Assembly: GCA_001051155.2 (NCBI GenBank)
Contig: JYIP02000003.1
Coordinates: 1-64,000, forward strand
DNA from: Chrysoporthe austroafricana
Taxonomy: Eukaryota > Ascomycota > Sordariomycetes > Diaporthales > Cryphonectriaceae
Reading direction: 5' to 3'
DNA length: 64,000 nucleotides
In this document: positions 1-13,718 of the stretch, piece by piece
How positions within the stretch are numbered: the stretch's first letter is position 1
Layout: each line of letters starts with the position of its first letter
Translations under genes and position numbers: made by a program
The notes under the pieces: generated by a model
Told to the model about the DNA's origin: nothing
Databases searched by the model: none
Seen by the model: the letters and a program-made list of their open reading frames with translations, nothing else

Positions 1-98
1 CTAACCCTAACCCTAACCCTAACCCTAACCCTAACCCTAACCCTAACCCTAACCCTAACCCTAACCCTAACCCTAACCCTAACCCTAACCCTAACCCT
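1..98. repeat. Telomere repeat array
   Basis: About 16 uninterrupted copies of the C-rich strand of TTAGGG run from the first base to 98, then stop abruptly. The C-rich strand reading 5' to 3' at the left edge is the orientation expected of a left chromosome end, so base 1 is at or near the physical end. This is the vertebrate-type repeat also used by most filamentous ascomycetes. Confidence 0.98.
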
Positions 99-940
99 GG
101 TATAGCTTTTCCTTAACGTATTAACCCTTTTCAAGTAATAGCGGATAAAATTTACGAAATATTGAATAAAATAAAATAATAGCGCTTTACGATATTAGCT
201 AGAAAAGCCCGATTAATTTCCTAAACGCTTAGCTTAATAAAATATATAGCTTTGCTTTAATAGCATTTTTATATAGCTTTTAATCTAAACCGGATTATTA
301 TAAATTCAGTTAATAATAATTATTTTCCGATTAATCCGAAAATATTAATAAACCGCTTAAATTATTTCGATTTGAAATTACTTAACTTTTTGCTAGCTAA
401 TGCAATTGCTATATTCCGCTATTTTTTCCCCGATATTACTTTTTACTTATAGCTATGCAATAACTTAAATTAGCTTTTCGATTAAGCTATATTTAATAAA
501 ATCTATTGGACTTATATTATATTTACGCTTTATAATATCGAAGCCTTTATCTTATAGCGCGAATAAATTACGGATATAGCCTTAATAAGTTTAATCCGAT
601 AGCAGCTTATAGATTTGACTTGCTAGATCTAAATGCCGAATTAGGTTTTCAATCTTAAAAGCCATTCTATTTTATATTTTCGAAATAAATACGGGCTTAA
701 AATGCATTAAGCGATTTTCCTTTATATTCGCTTGCATTACTAATTTATAGCTATATACGATTATTATCGCTATATTATTCAAGTATTCGATTCTTTATTA
801 GCTAGCAAGAATAAGCTTTAGCAAATTATTATAAAGCTTATCGAATAGCATTTAATAGCGATAAATAAGCTACTGGTTAATAAAGCTTTGGATTATCGCT
901 ATATACTTACTTTCTTTTAGGAAGACGGATAGAGTTGCGG
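99..940. other. AT-rich subtelomeric sequence, no gene seen
   Basis: AT-rich sequence full of TpA and poor in CpA, as RIP leaves. All frames are closed by frequent stops and I recognise no domain. It separates the telomere array from the first readable coding remnant. Confidence 0.5.
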
Positions 941-951
941 CTTATATATAG

Positions 952-1437
952 CGAATAACTTGCGGTTTTTTTCCGGGAATTCGAGAAGCAGCGCGGCAGG
1001 GAATTTACGGACTAGCAGCGATTTATCTTATATATAAGTACGAATAGCAAGCTGCTGCTCTAGCGCTATATCGAAAAGGCATTTCTAATTGCTATCCGCT
1101 CTGAGCTCGGCATGCCCGAAAGGATTCTGCGAGCGAACGAATTCTTTACGAAAACTCTGGACGATTAGCAGCGCGATAGCAAGAAAAATTTAGCCAATAT
1201 GCAGCTTTCGGATCGGGCAAAGAATGCTTAAATCGACCCGATAAGCATACGGCTAATAAACTCGGAAATTATAGAATTCAGTCCGTAAATAGCCGATCGG
1301 ATTTGCAGCCCGCTTTTGCTTATATTAGCCTAGCTTGCTATAATAGAATAGCGAATCCTTTTGCTAATCCCGGTATTCGAAACCGGAAGCTTTTGCTCGT
1401 AATTGCTAGAGGCGATAATAAATATCGAAAAATACCT
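952..1437 (+). pseudogene. Decayed coding remnant of unknown family
   Basis: One plus-strand frame reads as protein-like sequence over about 160 codons, with internal stops at 1045 (TAG), 1102 (TGA) and 1177 (TAG), then 85 open codons to the next stop near 1437. The translation has a balanced composition with segments such as ARHARKDSASERIL and FGSGKECLNRPDK. The remaining stops are of the kind that arise from CAG, CGA or TGG by transition. I do not recognise the family. It lies between the helicase remnant and the telomere and reads away from the telomere. The opposite strand is also partly open, so strand choice is uncertain. Confidence 0.3.
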
Positions 1438-2340
1438 TAGCTTTGAGAAAGGTATAATATAAATCGAAATTTCGAGAAAAGGCTATACGGCTATTTTGCT
1501 TTCGAGTTTTCCTCCTTTTATATTTACTGCTAAAGCTTTTACTAAGCCCGGAGTATCTGATTAGTCTTTGCCCGTTTATAATATGCCGCTTACGGGCTCG
1601 GTATGCATTTTTTTGCGAAATTCCGTATAGGATTCGCTGCGAAAGTTTCCGATAGATTTCGAAATTATACTTAATATCGATACTCTGATTGCTAGGTTTA
1701 GTTTATCGAAATAGCCTAAAAGGCTACTGCAAGCTTTAAATAGTAAGGATATCGCTTAGCAAGCGATAGCGAAATCGATATTCCAGATAAGTTTCGGCAA
1801 TATGCTATTATCGAAATCGGTAAGTACGGGTAGCGATATATCGATAGCAAATAGAGTTTTAACTGAAATCCGAAAGTTAGTACTGGGACGAGCTTTTTGC
1901 CCGCTATTCCCTATATTAGCTTTAAACCCGTTTCGCTAATTAATACTAATATAAGAGCCTGATTTCGAAAGATAGCAAGCAGTATTGAATAAGCTAGCGG
2001 AAAGAATAAGCAATACTTTGCAGTAAAAATAAAGGGCTAAAGCACGGAAATAAAGGGCAGATATGCAAGAAGGCAAAAAGCCTGCCTGAATATTAAGGAA
2101 CTAGCTATAAAGCCGGAAAGAAAATATTAAAGTAATAATAAATATAGCAAATTTGGTAAATTGGGAAGCTGAAAGTTAATAAGCAAGCTTGTATTGCATT
2201 TTTGCTATTTATTTTAAGCTCGATAATTTTTTACAGAAATTCGCTATATTATATTTCTGATTAAGCTTTTCTAGACCTGGCTTGCTATAGAAATCGATCT
2301 ATTTTTTCCTTTCGATTTTTTTTTTTTTTTTTTTTCTTTT
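1438..2340. other. AT-rich subtelomeric sequence, no gene resolved
   Basis: RIP-like sequence with no domain I can name. It ends in a T tract of about 20 near 2310-2333, just beyond the apparent C-terminal end of the helicase remnant on the minus strand. Confidence 0.4.
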
Positions 2341-5300
2341 CCCTTCTTCCCGTCTTCCTAGCTATATATAAATAACGCTTTGCCTTTAACTTAATAGCCC
2401 GTCCTATTCGAAAAACGATAAAATAAATGCCGAAATCTTATAAGTATAAAGCGCTTAAAAGCCCGTAAGGATAAACTTAACCAAGCCAGGATATTAATAT
2501 ATTCTGCTAGCTTTATAGCAATACGATTTCTGATCCGATAGCATAATTATTTACGATTCGCAAAACGCTTGCGGAATCCCGTATTAGAAATATTCCGAAT
2601 ATAGCGCTAGGCCCTTTTTCGCAAAAACGATTTCCTGCAATTCCTTTTGCTTCCTTTCGATTTCGTACCAGGCCGGATCTTGCCGGGATAAGCAATCTGC
2701 TTTTATATATAAAGCAGCTATGCTTTTTCGCCTTTTGCCTTTACAAAAAATATAAGCCCCGGCTTATATTTCGAGCTGCTAGACAAAAGTATCGGCTGTC
2801 TAAGCTTTTTCCCGAGTATTTCTAATTATTTCTTTTTACGCCTAATCGGTTTTCCGTTATATTTGGTCAAAAAGCTCTTGGCTAATATTCTAATCTATTT
2901 CGTATTTGCTTTATTGCAAAGTCCTTATTTCGTATAAATCGCAAGCTATTTTGCTATTCGTATATTGCGTCTGAGTTATATGCTTATCGAGAATTTAATC
3001 GAAAACGATATGGTAGCATTCCTTTTCTTGCAAAAACTGGCTAATTTCGCTATTAGCATTCTTAGCAGCCCGGCCGTTCTAGAAAAGAAGAGCAATATTA
3101 TTATTTCTATCCCGGCTTATTCGTTTGCTTTCCTGGGCGTAATCTCGTAATTGCTTTAGCAATTCGGTATGAATAACCGTATAGATTATAAGAATATCGA
3201 AACCCATTTTTAATGCATTAATAGCTATAATAATACGCTTATTTTCTATCTATCTCTAGATAATAGCAAGTTTGTTAAGCGTATTAGCTACTTTGCTATA
3301 ATATATCTCGCAGCTTAGAGCGGTTTCGAGCTTTTCGATATGCTAGATAATTCCGTTATAAATAATCGCTTTGCTTTTATTTTAGCGCGCTAAGATTAAT
3401 ACGATTGCTTTGCAAATAGAAATTTCGATTTGATCGGATATAACTTTATATATTCGATAGCTAATATTCTTTCGAATTATAGCTATCCGGAAAATAATAG
3501 GGCGAGAAATCTATATTATACGGAAAAACGAAAGTTTATTTCGAAAAGGCAGCATAGCTATCAAAAAAATACGCTATATGCTATAAGCTATAATAATCGC
3601 CCCGAGCTCTTATATTTTAAGCCGAAAGCCGTTTTTAATATCGAAAGAAATATAGTATTCGTTTATAATTATTCAATCCAATTGCTTGCAAATCCGGAAC
3701 TGGTTAATAAAAATATAAAATTATTACGTAATAGCAGATTTAAGCGTAATAAAAATAATAATTGCAATACGATTAATTATAGACCCGGCCTAGATATACG
3801 TATCGATTTAATATATCTGGCATTTTCGGATTAAATCGTTTTATAATGCAATAATCGGAAGAATAATAATCGAAATGTTTTAAAGCGAATAATAAACCAG
3901 GAACAAGAAAGAAAAGGCTTTTCTATTATTAATCCCGGCAATTTGCAAAATAAGCGTTTCGCTTTATATAATCGCTTTAAGTATAGCTTCTTAGCCGTTT
4001 CGGAAATGCGCTTATTCTATTATTATCTGCTATAACTGGCCGGGAAGGTCGGTTTTGTAAAGCTGCCGGAAGCGCTATAGCCGGCTTTGCTTGAATTCTC
4101 TTTCGAAAATTTCTCTTTCCGTTTGGAAAAAACCTAATAGCTATAAGAGTTTCGGAAACCGAAAAAACGATACTATTAAGTGCTAACTATTCGAAATTAG
4201 TCTTTTCGGAAAGCAAATTCGAACTATCTTTACTATAGCTCTTTTCCGTATACTATATAAGCTATTGCAATACTATACTTGGCTTATAAGTCTAAGATAT
4301 AATTCGCTTTTTCGTTATTAGTCAAATTGTTTTCGCTATTTTCTTATTGCTTTTGCTTGCAGCTGCTATAGCTTTCTCTTCAATACTAGCAAGCAATAGC
4401 AATCGCTATATGCTGCTAGGCGCTAATAGTAATCTTGGAACTTAGTAGCTATAGCGTATATTACTGGAAAAGGTACCGTATCCGATCCGAAAGCTATAGT
4501 TGCGCATTTCGAATTGCTTATTCCGAATCCGGCCTTTTTTCTTATTGCGCCAATATTAAAACGGATTCGGCCCAGAAAAACGGATTTCGTACCTGGCTAG
4601 CGCTTAAAAGCCTTTCGATTTGCTGCTAGAAAGGAAAAGCAAGCCAGAAATACTAGATAATAAAAGCCCCGACCTTATATAATAAATAATAGTAAATAAT
4701 CTTAAGCTATATTGCTGCTTAATACCCCTTATAATATAAAATTATAAAATAAATAAGCCCGCTATAAATAAAGAGATTACGAATACTTCCGTATGCCGAA
4801 TTCTCTAATCGGAAAGTTAAGATTTTAAAGGTCCGTACTAGCTGCTTTCCGGTAAAGTATATTAAGATTAGAATTTGCTTGCAGAATTTCTTTGCTTAGC
4901 AACAGAATTAGCAAAGAATACGAATCCGGATTTATTGCAAGCCTTGCTCGAATTAACCGGTATATAATTCCGTACGGGCGAGAATATAATATAATAGCTA
5001 TTCTTAACAATTAAGAAGCTATTAATTTCGATAATCGGTAAAAAACGAATAGCCGATCTAGTTTTCGTAATAATTATTTTCGATCGAAAGCCAGTCAATA
5101 AGCAGCAAAATATCTAAATCCGGAATTTCGAGCATTTCGGCAAGGCTTTGCTACGCTAAGCTTAATAGGCTATAAGCTATATCGGAAATTTAAATAAACG
5201 AAACTTATATATTGTAATAGAGAATCCGATTTCTTTGCTATTCGATTCCGTTTTGCGCTGCAAATATATACCGAATCTTTAAACTATATAAATATATTTC

Positions 5301-6680
5301 GTAAATCCAATCGAACGGCATTAGCCTAATTTCAGAGCCAATAATTATTATATACCGATAGACTTTAGCCTGAATAATTTCGAAAAACTTATAATATTGC
5401 TCTTTTGCTTATTATTCGGAAATTGCTATATTAGCTTCGGCTCGTTTTATTGCAATCTCGTTTTCGCATTTGAAATAACTTTGCGAAATAACGAGCATTT
5501 AAGCTATTTTAATTATAGCAAAATAAATACTAATATAATCGAATAGCATTATTCAGTTACTATCGTTTCGGATGCTAAGAACGGCTAAAGCGCTTAAAAG
5601 GGCATTATAATATTCAGTATCCTGAAACGGATAATCGAAAAGCTGAATCGTAAAATCCAAATAAGCCCGATTATATTGCGATAAAATATCCGTATATAAA
5701 CGTACCGAAATGCTTTCGGCCCAATATAAAAGCTATTGATATAAACGGCTTTATACAATTATTAATCGATACTCTAGCCGCTAATTAGATAGGATAGCCT
5801 GGGTTTGTACGATATAGCTAATAATCTAGCATTAGATATCTAAATACCGTTCTTATAAGCTGGGCTCGAGCCGGTTATCGAATAGCTGCTTAAGCTTTAT
5901 ATACTTATCCTTCTGGTTAATTTCGAAAAGGATAGAATGGCTAATAATAATAGCGATTGCTATATCTCGTACTTGCCGGGCGTTCCGCTAAAAGCTATCC
6001 CATATAACTTGTAAGACCGGCTTATTTTCCCGGATCGGCATAACGAAATCCTTAGTTTTAATTAAGTCGAAACTTTGCAAATAGGCAGCTTAGCTTACTT
6101 TGCGAAACTATAAGTTAAGTTCTAGCTGCTCGTCTTTTTCTTAGATTTGCTTATCTGTCTGATCAGTAAATATCTATTATATTCGGCAAAAAGATACGAT
6201 AATTTGCTATTTCGGAAGTTCCTTGCTGCTATGCTTATCTTTTGCGGTATTGCTCTGCTATTCTATTTCGAACTATTTGCTAGCTTGCTAGCTCGGAAAG
6301 AGCCGTTAATAGCATACTTGCATTTGCTAAAGAATTAAGAAAATAGCTTTATAAGCAAATAAACGGCCATTTATATAAGAATTAACCTATCCGTACGAAA
6401 TGCGATAGTAATTTCGCATTTTATTATATTGCCGGCTAATAAAATAGCATTCTTGGCAAATAAGGCTATTTATTTGGATATTACCGAGAAACGGGATAGA
6501 ATTGCTTAATAGATCTGGAAATCGGAAATCTTATAAGTCTTATTGCATACGATAAATGCCAAGCAAGCTTTGAATAATGCGAGCAATAGATTATTGCTAT
6601 TTTTTTGGCATTTAATAGCGTAAAATAGCTAGATAAATTAGAATTTCGTTTGCTAGAATGCCGAAATAGCATTCTTTATA
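2340..6680 (-). pseudogene. Telomere-linked RecQ-type helicase, RIP-inactivated
   Basis: Reading the minus strand through its stops gives a RecQ-like helicase of the subtelomeric (TLH) type. Around 3946-3910 lies the ATP-binding segment, now QIAGINNRKAF; around 3850 a motif Ia segment (IIILPIIAL); around 3685-3650 the DECH box, now INEYY after LD; near 3120-3150 motif VI, retaining RDYAQES. The C-terminal Cys-rich tail continues to about 2400, and the N-terminal half runs up to about 6680. TAG, TAA and TGA codons interrupt the frame throughout, mostly where Gln, Trp or Arg would be expected. Such helicases sit next to telomeres in many fungi. The helicase residues needed for ATP hydrolysis are altered, so this copy is dead. 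The exact ends are uncertain. Confidence 0.85.
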
Positions 6681-6774
6681 TATTATAATATGTAATTAAG
6701 GATGAAAAACGAATGGATGGATTTGATTAGCTATATTCGAAATAGATATTTACGATATACGGAAAGAAAGGTTT

Positions 6775-7215
6775 TATTATAAACGCTGCAGCAATCCTGA
6801 AATATACTGTAAAGTTAAAGGGTTTATATTAATAAAAGCGGTACCAAATATAAGCCTTGAGTATTAAAATACGATTTACTAAGTATTGCAATATTTATAA
6901 GTCTTGAGCGACTATTAATAATAAGGTCCAATTAATATTTAAATTTATAACTGAAAAGCTATTTCTATTTAATAAATATCTGGTCTTTATATATCTAACT
7001 TTTCAGTATAGGATTACTAGCTTATTAAGTAAGCTGATAAGCCTGGCTTGCCGGCTTATTTAATAATTCAATAATCCTTATTTTATTTATCTTTAACCTT
7101 TGCTTATATAAGTATCTATTAAGTTTTGCAGCCAAGCCTGGAAATTCTAGCATTAAATAAGCCATTTTGAGTAGCTTTAATACTATATCCTAATCTTATA
7201 TATTAGTTTATAATA
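6775..7215 (-). repeat. G1 3' LTR
   Basis: 441 bp, alignable by eye over its full length to 13719-14160 in the same orientation. It starts TATTATAAACG and ends TTATAATA, which are TGTTATAAAC-type termini changed by transitions. On the element's own strand this is the downstream LTR. Confidence 0.88.
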
Positions 7216-7419
7216 TTATTTCCTATCCTATCGGTTAATATCCTTATTAATTCCTGTAAGCTTCTTTGGTTCTTCTTATTATTTATCGTACCTTCTTGAT
7301 TAGAATATCGAATAGGGTGCAAAAGAACTATTCGCTTAAAACCTAATATCGTAATTCTTTTTTAGAAGCGATTTTTCAATATGCTATTTAAATGCTTTCC
7401 TATTCGTTTTGTAAAGGTT

Positions 7420-7910
7420 GCAATATTCCCGTTTATCAGGTTTCCGAACGGGATTCTTCTCGTTATTCGGAATATATATAGCTCAATCGTTCCCATTATA
7501 ACATATTGGGCATTACCCTTAATGAGTTGCGCAGGATAGCTTACTATTATAAGAAACTGGAAGATAAACTGGAAGCGGCGGAAAAGAAAGTCTTTCGTTT
7601 TCGGCGCTAAAAGCGTATATGGTATAAGAAGATAATACGGGCCGTTTATCGGGAGATTAATAGTATAGAAAAGTTAGAAAAGCTGGAAGCTAAAGAGGCT
7701 AAGGAAGAGTATCGTAAGGCCGAGGCCGAATATTATGCTATAAAGCTTTTTATTCCCGAAAGTCCTTTTCTTGAAAGTTTCGATTTTAAGGCTGCCTTAT
7801 AGCAGTTTGATTCCGAAATTAATTAGTCCGTTGCTATTTTAGAAATTAGGCCTGAAAATGCAGCTAGCTTTTCTGGTATTGATTATCCTTTTAATTAATT
7901 AGTAAGTCTT
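7420..7910 (+). pseudogene. G1 accessory ORF, opposite to pol (coiled-coil protein)
   Basis: Plus-strand frame between the chromodomain end of pol and the 3' LTR, convergent with pol. It reads a charged helix, with ELEDKLEAAEKKVFRFRR and then a Glu/Lys/Ala-rich stretch, followed by a C-terminal part with SFDFKAAL. The same protein is recognisable in G2 and, best preserved, in G3. It is broken here by stops. Its function is unknown; comparable hypothetical proteins accompany fungal Gypsy elements. Confidence 0.6.
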
Positions 7911-7959
7911 CTCGATTAGTTATTTTTTATTCTAGTATTAAGCGCTAACTAATAGTAAT

Positions 7960-10900
7960 ATTTTACTGTTTATAGTTTTAATTAACTAGTTGCTGCTTTT
8001 TCCTAGTAAATTTGGAATACTTGTTTTGCGTTAGCTAGGTTTTTGATTAATTCTTAGCTATTTTCGTTTGAATAGTATCCTTTCCATTTAATCAGATATT
8101 CCTTCTAATTCGTTAGTTTTCGATATTTAAAGATTCGTTCTATTTCGTATTCTAATTTGTTGCTTTCTACTTATGCTATATTGTCTGTTTCGGCTATTTT
8201 AAATGCAGGTTCAAAAAGCGAAATGTAAAAGACCGGATGGATTTTTATCCCGTAAAATAATGCAAATTCAAAATTAATATCTGAGATTTTCCTTAGAACT
8301 TTAAATAGTCCGAGTTTCTTATAATTCAGCAAGTAAGAAAGTCTAGTTATTTTGATATATTCTTTTTGTCGAACGAAATAAACTTTATCTCTTTCCTGCA
8401 AAATTAGTCTTTCAATTCTCTTGGAATTAGCATATCGGATTATTCTTTCTTATATAAATTTTAATTCTTCTTGCAATTCTTTTTATACTTTTTTGATTTT
8501 CTTAATTCGTTTCTCTACTGCTTCCGTATTTGTTTCTAGCAATTCGTTATAATAAGCTATCGGGTTATAGCCGTATAGCGTATAAAATAGTAACTTTTTT
8601 ATCGTACTTGTATTTGCATTATTATATGCGAACTATATTAAAGGCAATAAGTTAATCCAGTTATTCTATTTGTAATTTATATAATGCCGTAAATATTATT
8701 TAATAATTTAATTCGTTCGTTCTATTTATCCGTCTATTTGTAAGTAGAATGCTATGGATATCTTTTATTACATTCCGAGTAATTTCGTAAATGAAATCCA
8801 AAAGTTTAACGCGAATTTCCTATTTTTATCGGAAATAATTTCCTTAAATATACTATAATTAGCTATAACCGTTCTCAAAAATATATATGCGAGATTTTCT
8901 GCTATACTGCTTTCTTTATACGGAAAGAAATAAGCATATTTGCTCAGTTTGCAAACTATTATTAAAATATTATTATATTGCATTTTAATTAAGGGTTTTC
9001 GTAAGAGAAATAGCTTAATAATAAAATTCTAGCTAATAGATTGCCAAATTGCTTCTAGAATAAAGAGCGGTTGGAATAGCTTATAAGGCTTATAGTATTC
9101 AATTTTATTCTTTTTGCAGCTATTGCATTCTTATAAGATTTTTTCAATCCTTTTCTTTAATTCTGAAAAGTTCCAGTATTTCTTAATTCTTTCGTATATA
9201 GCTCTAATTCTTTAATAGCCGTATACTAATGCATTATATATATTTCGGATATATTTATCTTATTCTTTAAAGGTTATATTTTCTAGTTCTTTTTCGTTAT
9301 TGCTAATTCTAATAATTATATCGAATTTTCTAGCTTTGTTTATAAAGTTGCTATCCTTATTTTGCCGAAAGATATTTTGAAATTCTTTTAGCTTTATATT
9401 TTAATAGTTCGATCGTTTGCTAAATGTATTTGCTTTACCGTTTTCCAATCCTTTGCAATAAATAATCTTAAAATCGAATTATAAAAAGAATTCTGCTTAT
9501 CTGATTTGCTATTTATTCAAGACTTTCGTTATTATAAATATTATTAAGTTTTTATAATCGGAATGTATTATAATCTAGTATTTCGTTCCGATTAAATAGT
9601 ATTTCTATTCTTCGAATGCTTTTACGATTGCTATTAATTCTTCATCCGGAATGCCGTAATTGAGCTCTAGACCGTTTAACTTTTTCGAAAAATTGCTTAT
9701 AATCTTAAGGCATTCCCGGTCGTCTCGTTAACCGAATTGTCTTTCTAATGCATAATCTGATATATCGGTTTTAATTTCAAATAATTTGCTTGGATTTGCT
9801 TTGCAAAATACGGGTTTTAATATTACCTGTTTCTTAATTTCGTTAAATGCTTCTTATATTTCTTATATCCATTCGAACCTTCGGTCTTTTTTCGTAAGAT
9901 CCGTAAAAAAGCATGCAATTCTGCTATAATCCCGAATAAATTATCGGTAAAAATTAATATAGCCGAAAAATGCTTTAACTTCTTTTATTTTTTCTAATAT
10001 AAGCTATTCTTTTACTGCTTAAATTTTATCCTTTTGCATGCTAATCTTGCTTAATTCTATCGTATAGCCAAAATAATTAATTTTTTATTAATAGAAATAA
10101 TATTTACTTGGTTTTATTAAGAATTTATTATTTTGCAAAATTTATAATACTTGCTATATATGCTATTTATAAGATTCGAAATCTTTTGAATAAATAAAAA
10201 TATTATTAAAGTAGATAATAATAATAGTATTCAAGTATTCGCGAAAAATATCGTTAATTATTTTTTGGAAAGATACGAGCGTATTAATTAGTCCAAAAAG
10301 TAAGATTATATATTCGAAATATCCGTAATAAGTCCTAAATGCTATTTTCCAAATATCGTTTTCTTTAATTCGGATATAATAATATCCTTTTTTAAAATTA
10401 AGCGTAATAAACTAGTTTATTTCAATCAGTCGATCTTGCATTTCCCTTATTAGCGGCAAGGGATAGCGATTCTTGATTGTAATATCGTTAAGCTATTAGT
10501 AATTTACGCAAAGTCGCAATTTGCCATTTTTTTTGGGTATGAAAAGGATCGGGTATTTTGCTAATAATTATAATTTTCGTATATAGCTTTTCTTTAAGTT
10601 TTCGTTAATATATTCTTTAAGTGCTTCGAGTTTCGCTTAATCGAGTTTATAAATAAAGTAATTCTTAAGTTTCGTTCTTTCTTTTAATAGGATTTCGTAA
10701 TCAAAAAAGCTGTATTCTAGTAAACCGGTATCGAATTTCTTTTGCTATAATTTCTTAAATTTATAGTATTTTCGTAATACGTTTTTGAGTTCTAATAGCG
10801 GTTTTTTTTCGTTTTCGGAAATTTGGAAGAATAAAAAATACTATTAAGCGTATTTTTCTTCGCTTATTTCTTATTATTATTTTCGGAACTTAACTTTCGG

Positions 10901-13650
10901 TAATTTCGGATATTTGTTGCATGCTAGCCCGAACTTTTGCTCGTAATTCTTCTGTATTTGCTATTTTGGAAGCAGTATTTCTTTATAATCCTATAGTCTA
11001 TATAGCTTTATAACGCTTTATGCTAGATTAGTCCTTTATTAATTGCTAATCGTTCGAATTTTTAGTCTGTCCTTAATTTGTATTTGTAAGTTCGGGATTC
11101 CCGTAACCTTTCTTTTTATTCTGGCAAATCCTTTTATTTTAAAAGTAAATCTGAACCTGTTTGAGCGTATATTCTTAATACTATCTTTAATAACTAAATC
11201 TTTCTTTATTCTATTAATTGCGATTATTTCAATAAGTACGGCTTATTTTTATAAAATCTGGCTAGTAATTCAATTAATATAAGAGTTATATTCTTTAAAT
11301 TAAAATATTCTTAAGATTAATTCGTATTATGCCGTATTTGTAATATCGAAAATAGTTTTTGTTATAAGGCTTTGGATTGAGATAAGTAAGTAATTAATTT
11401 CCATATCGATTATATTAAAGTTATATGCAACCGCTTTTCCTTTTATAATATTAAGCTTATAAGGATTCTTCTTCTATATTTAAGGAATCTGTTCTTTATT
11501 AACAATTTCTAGCAAGATAAAATTCCCTTATACGCTATTATCCAATAATGCGCCGTAATATTACCCGTTAATATATATATTCAAAATAATATATTCCTTT
11601 TTATTATTCGTAATAACGTATAAGGACTTTATAGTCCTGATCGGCTACTATTCTTTTATAGGCAATCTTTTCCTTTTGGGTTATTTTATACTTATCTCGC
11701 TATTTGCCTTGTTAACCTTCTTATCTGGCTTTGGGCATACTATTTTGCCTTTTCGGCTTTTTGTAATCGGTATTAATCCTTGGCTTTATTTTGCATATAA
11801 ATGGAATATGCCGATATATAATATTATTCCTATATTATTTTTCTTTAAACGTATTTCTATAGATAATTGTCGAGTAATCCGATATAAGCGTTATTGCATT
11901 CGATATGCAAAATTCTTCTGTATTTCCTTTAGGATTTCGTAATAAGTTAAATCAATTAATCCTATTTCCTAATTAAAAACTAATTATATTTGACTTTTTT
12001 GCTAAAATATATCTAGCAATTGTAATATACGCAATATATCCAAGCAAGTTTATAATAATAAGAGTATAAGTAATTAATCTTTCTATTTTCTTAGGGTTTG
12101 CATTCGCTTTTCTGGAACGGAATGCTTTGGAAGAGTTCCTATAATATAAGCCCGTAAACCAAATATTCAATCCTCGTATATTTAATTATCCAATCGTTAT
12201 ACTTTTGTCGTAATTATTTCGTATTTTGGATACCGGGTTTTTCCGATTCTTTTTCGAACGTAAGGGTTAGTAAGTTATCTAGCTATCGGTTTGGGAATGC
12301 TATTTCTTCCGTAATAGCGCTAAGTATAAGTATTATCGTATTTAAAATGCCGAACTCTTCTTTTGCTATTTTTTCCTATTGTCTATCGAAATATATTTCT
12401 AAAAGAAATCGTCCTAAATCTTTTTCTCTGATATTCAGCAAATTGCTTAAACAATCTGAATTGCTATTATTTATAGCCGTATTATAGAATAAGCTTCTTC
12501 TTCCTATAACGAGTTGCTATTATCTTTTAAGTTTGCATAAGAATTATCCTAAGCTTTCCTTTGCCGAAAGGTATAATAAGCAGTAATTTCGGTAGCAGGC
12601 CGTCCAGCTTATGCTGCTATAATTAAAGTCCGCTGCTTGCTTTAATAGGACGTTATTGCTTAGCTAATTGGGTTCTTATTACCGGGCGACATTAACCTAT
12701 TTTTCCGGAACTAGCTTCCATTCTCGTTTTTTTTTCTCTTAATAGCAATTACGGGCAATATATCCTTTCTTGCTATAATTATAATAAATAATTCCTTTGC
12801 ATTATTCTTATATAAGAACGTCTAGTTTTATAAGTTTAGCATATATTATGCCCGAATAAGCTATGCTATTTCGGTTGCCGTATTGGAATTTGCGCTTCCT
12901 GGAATTAAGTTAATGCCGAAAAATATTATTATAGTTCTTTTATTATTATTATTTTCGTTCGTAAAGCCGATTGTCGATACGAACGGCCTTATTAATAAAT
13001 TTACTGAATTTTTTGAATTAGTCTTTCTTATAGAATTCGTCCTTAATTTCTTCTTTAAATTTTGCATAATAAGTATCCATAAAGGGCTTATTTTCGTAAT
13101 CGAAATAAGCAATAATTTATCTGAATTTGGCCGTATAGTTTGCTATTAATTCTATTTGCCGAAATGCTTCCAATTGCTATATTGCAATATATCGTTTGTC
13201 TGGATTTCCGAAAGTTTTAGTAAAGGCTTTTTCGAAATTGGAATAATGCTAGAAAATACATTTAGTATCCTCGGAATGGAATACATTATCGTTATTTAAG
13301 TAATCGCGAAAAGTAAGCTCCCATTACTGGAACGCTATTCTTTCGAATCGGCTTCTTGCGAAATCGATCTTGTCGTAAATAATCCTGAATTGGGTATTAT
13401 AGTACTTGAAATAAGCCTTAAGCTAAATCAAGAAAGCCTGAAAGTCCTTGCAAATGCTTTTATAAAGCCCGGGCTTATTAAGCTTGAAAGCTTTAGCTTG
13501 CTAAAAGGCATTGAAGCGGAGAATCTCGTTCTTAACTTCTTCGAGCTGCTAATACAGGGCTATATTTTGTTCCTGGAATTGTTCGTTAGTAAAGATAACC
13601 GGATTTCCTTCCTGAAAGGCCTGGTTGCTAGAAGAAAATAGAATCTGGAA
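7960..13650 (-). pseudogene. G1 gag-pol remnant
   Basis: Minus-strand polyprotein remnant. The gag core lies around 13650-12860, reverse transcriptase around 10700-10200, RNase H around 9850-9450, and integrase around 9200-8750 with its C-terminal segment in an open stretch 8401-8171 (ERDKVYFVRQKEYIKITR). A chromodomain follows at about 8150-8010 (YEIERIFKYRKL, then EYLIKWKGY). Dozens of stops and missing catalytic residues show that it is inactive. The chromodomain places it in the chromovirus branch of Ty3/Gypsy, which targets heterochromatin. Confidence 0.8.
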
Positions 13651-13718
13651 CGCTATTGTATTTCTGGTATTGCTTAAAGGATATATACTAAACCGTTCTT
13701 GAATAAGAATTATGAAAA

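Noticed and set aside
3430..3834. Plus-strand frame of 134 codons at 3430
   Set aside because: It lies opposite the helicase core, whose minus-strand motifs are unmistakable.
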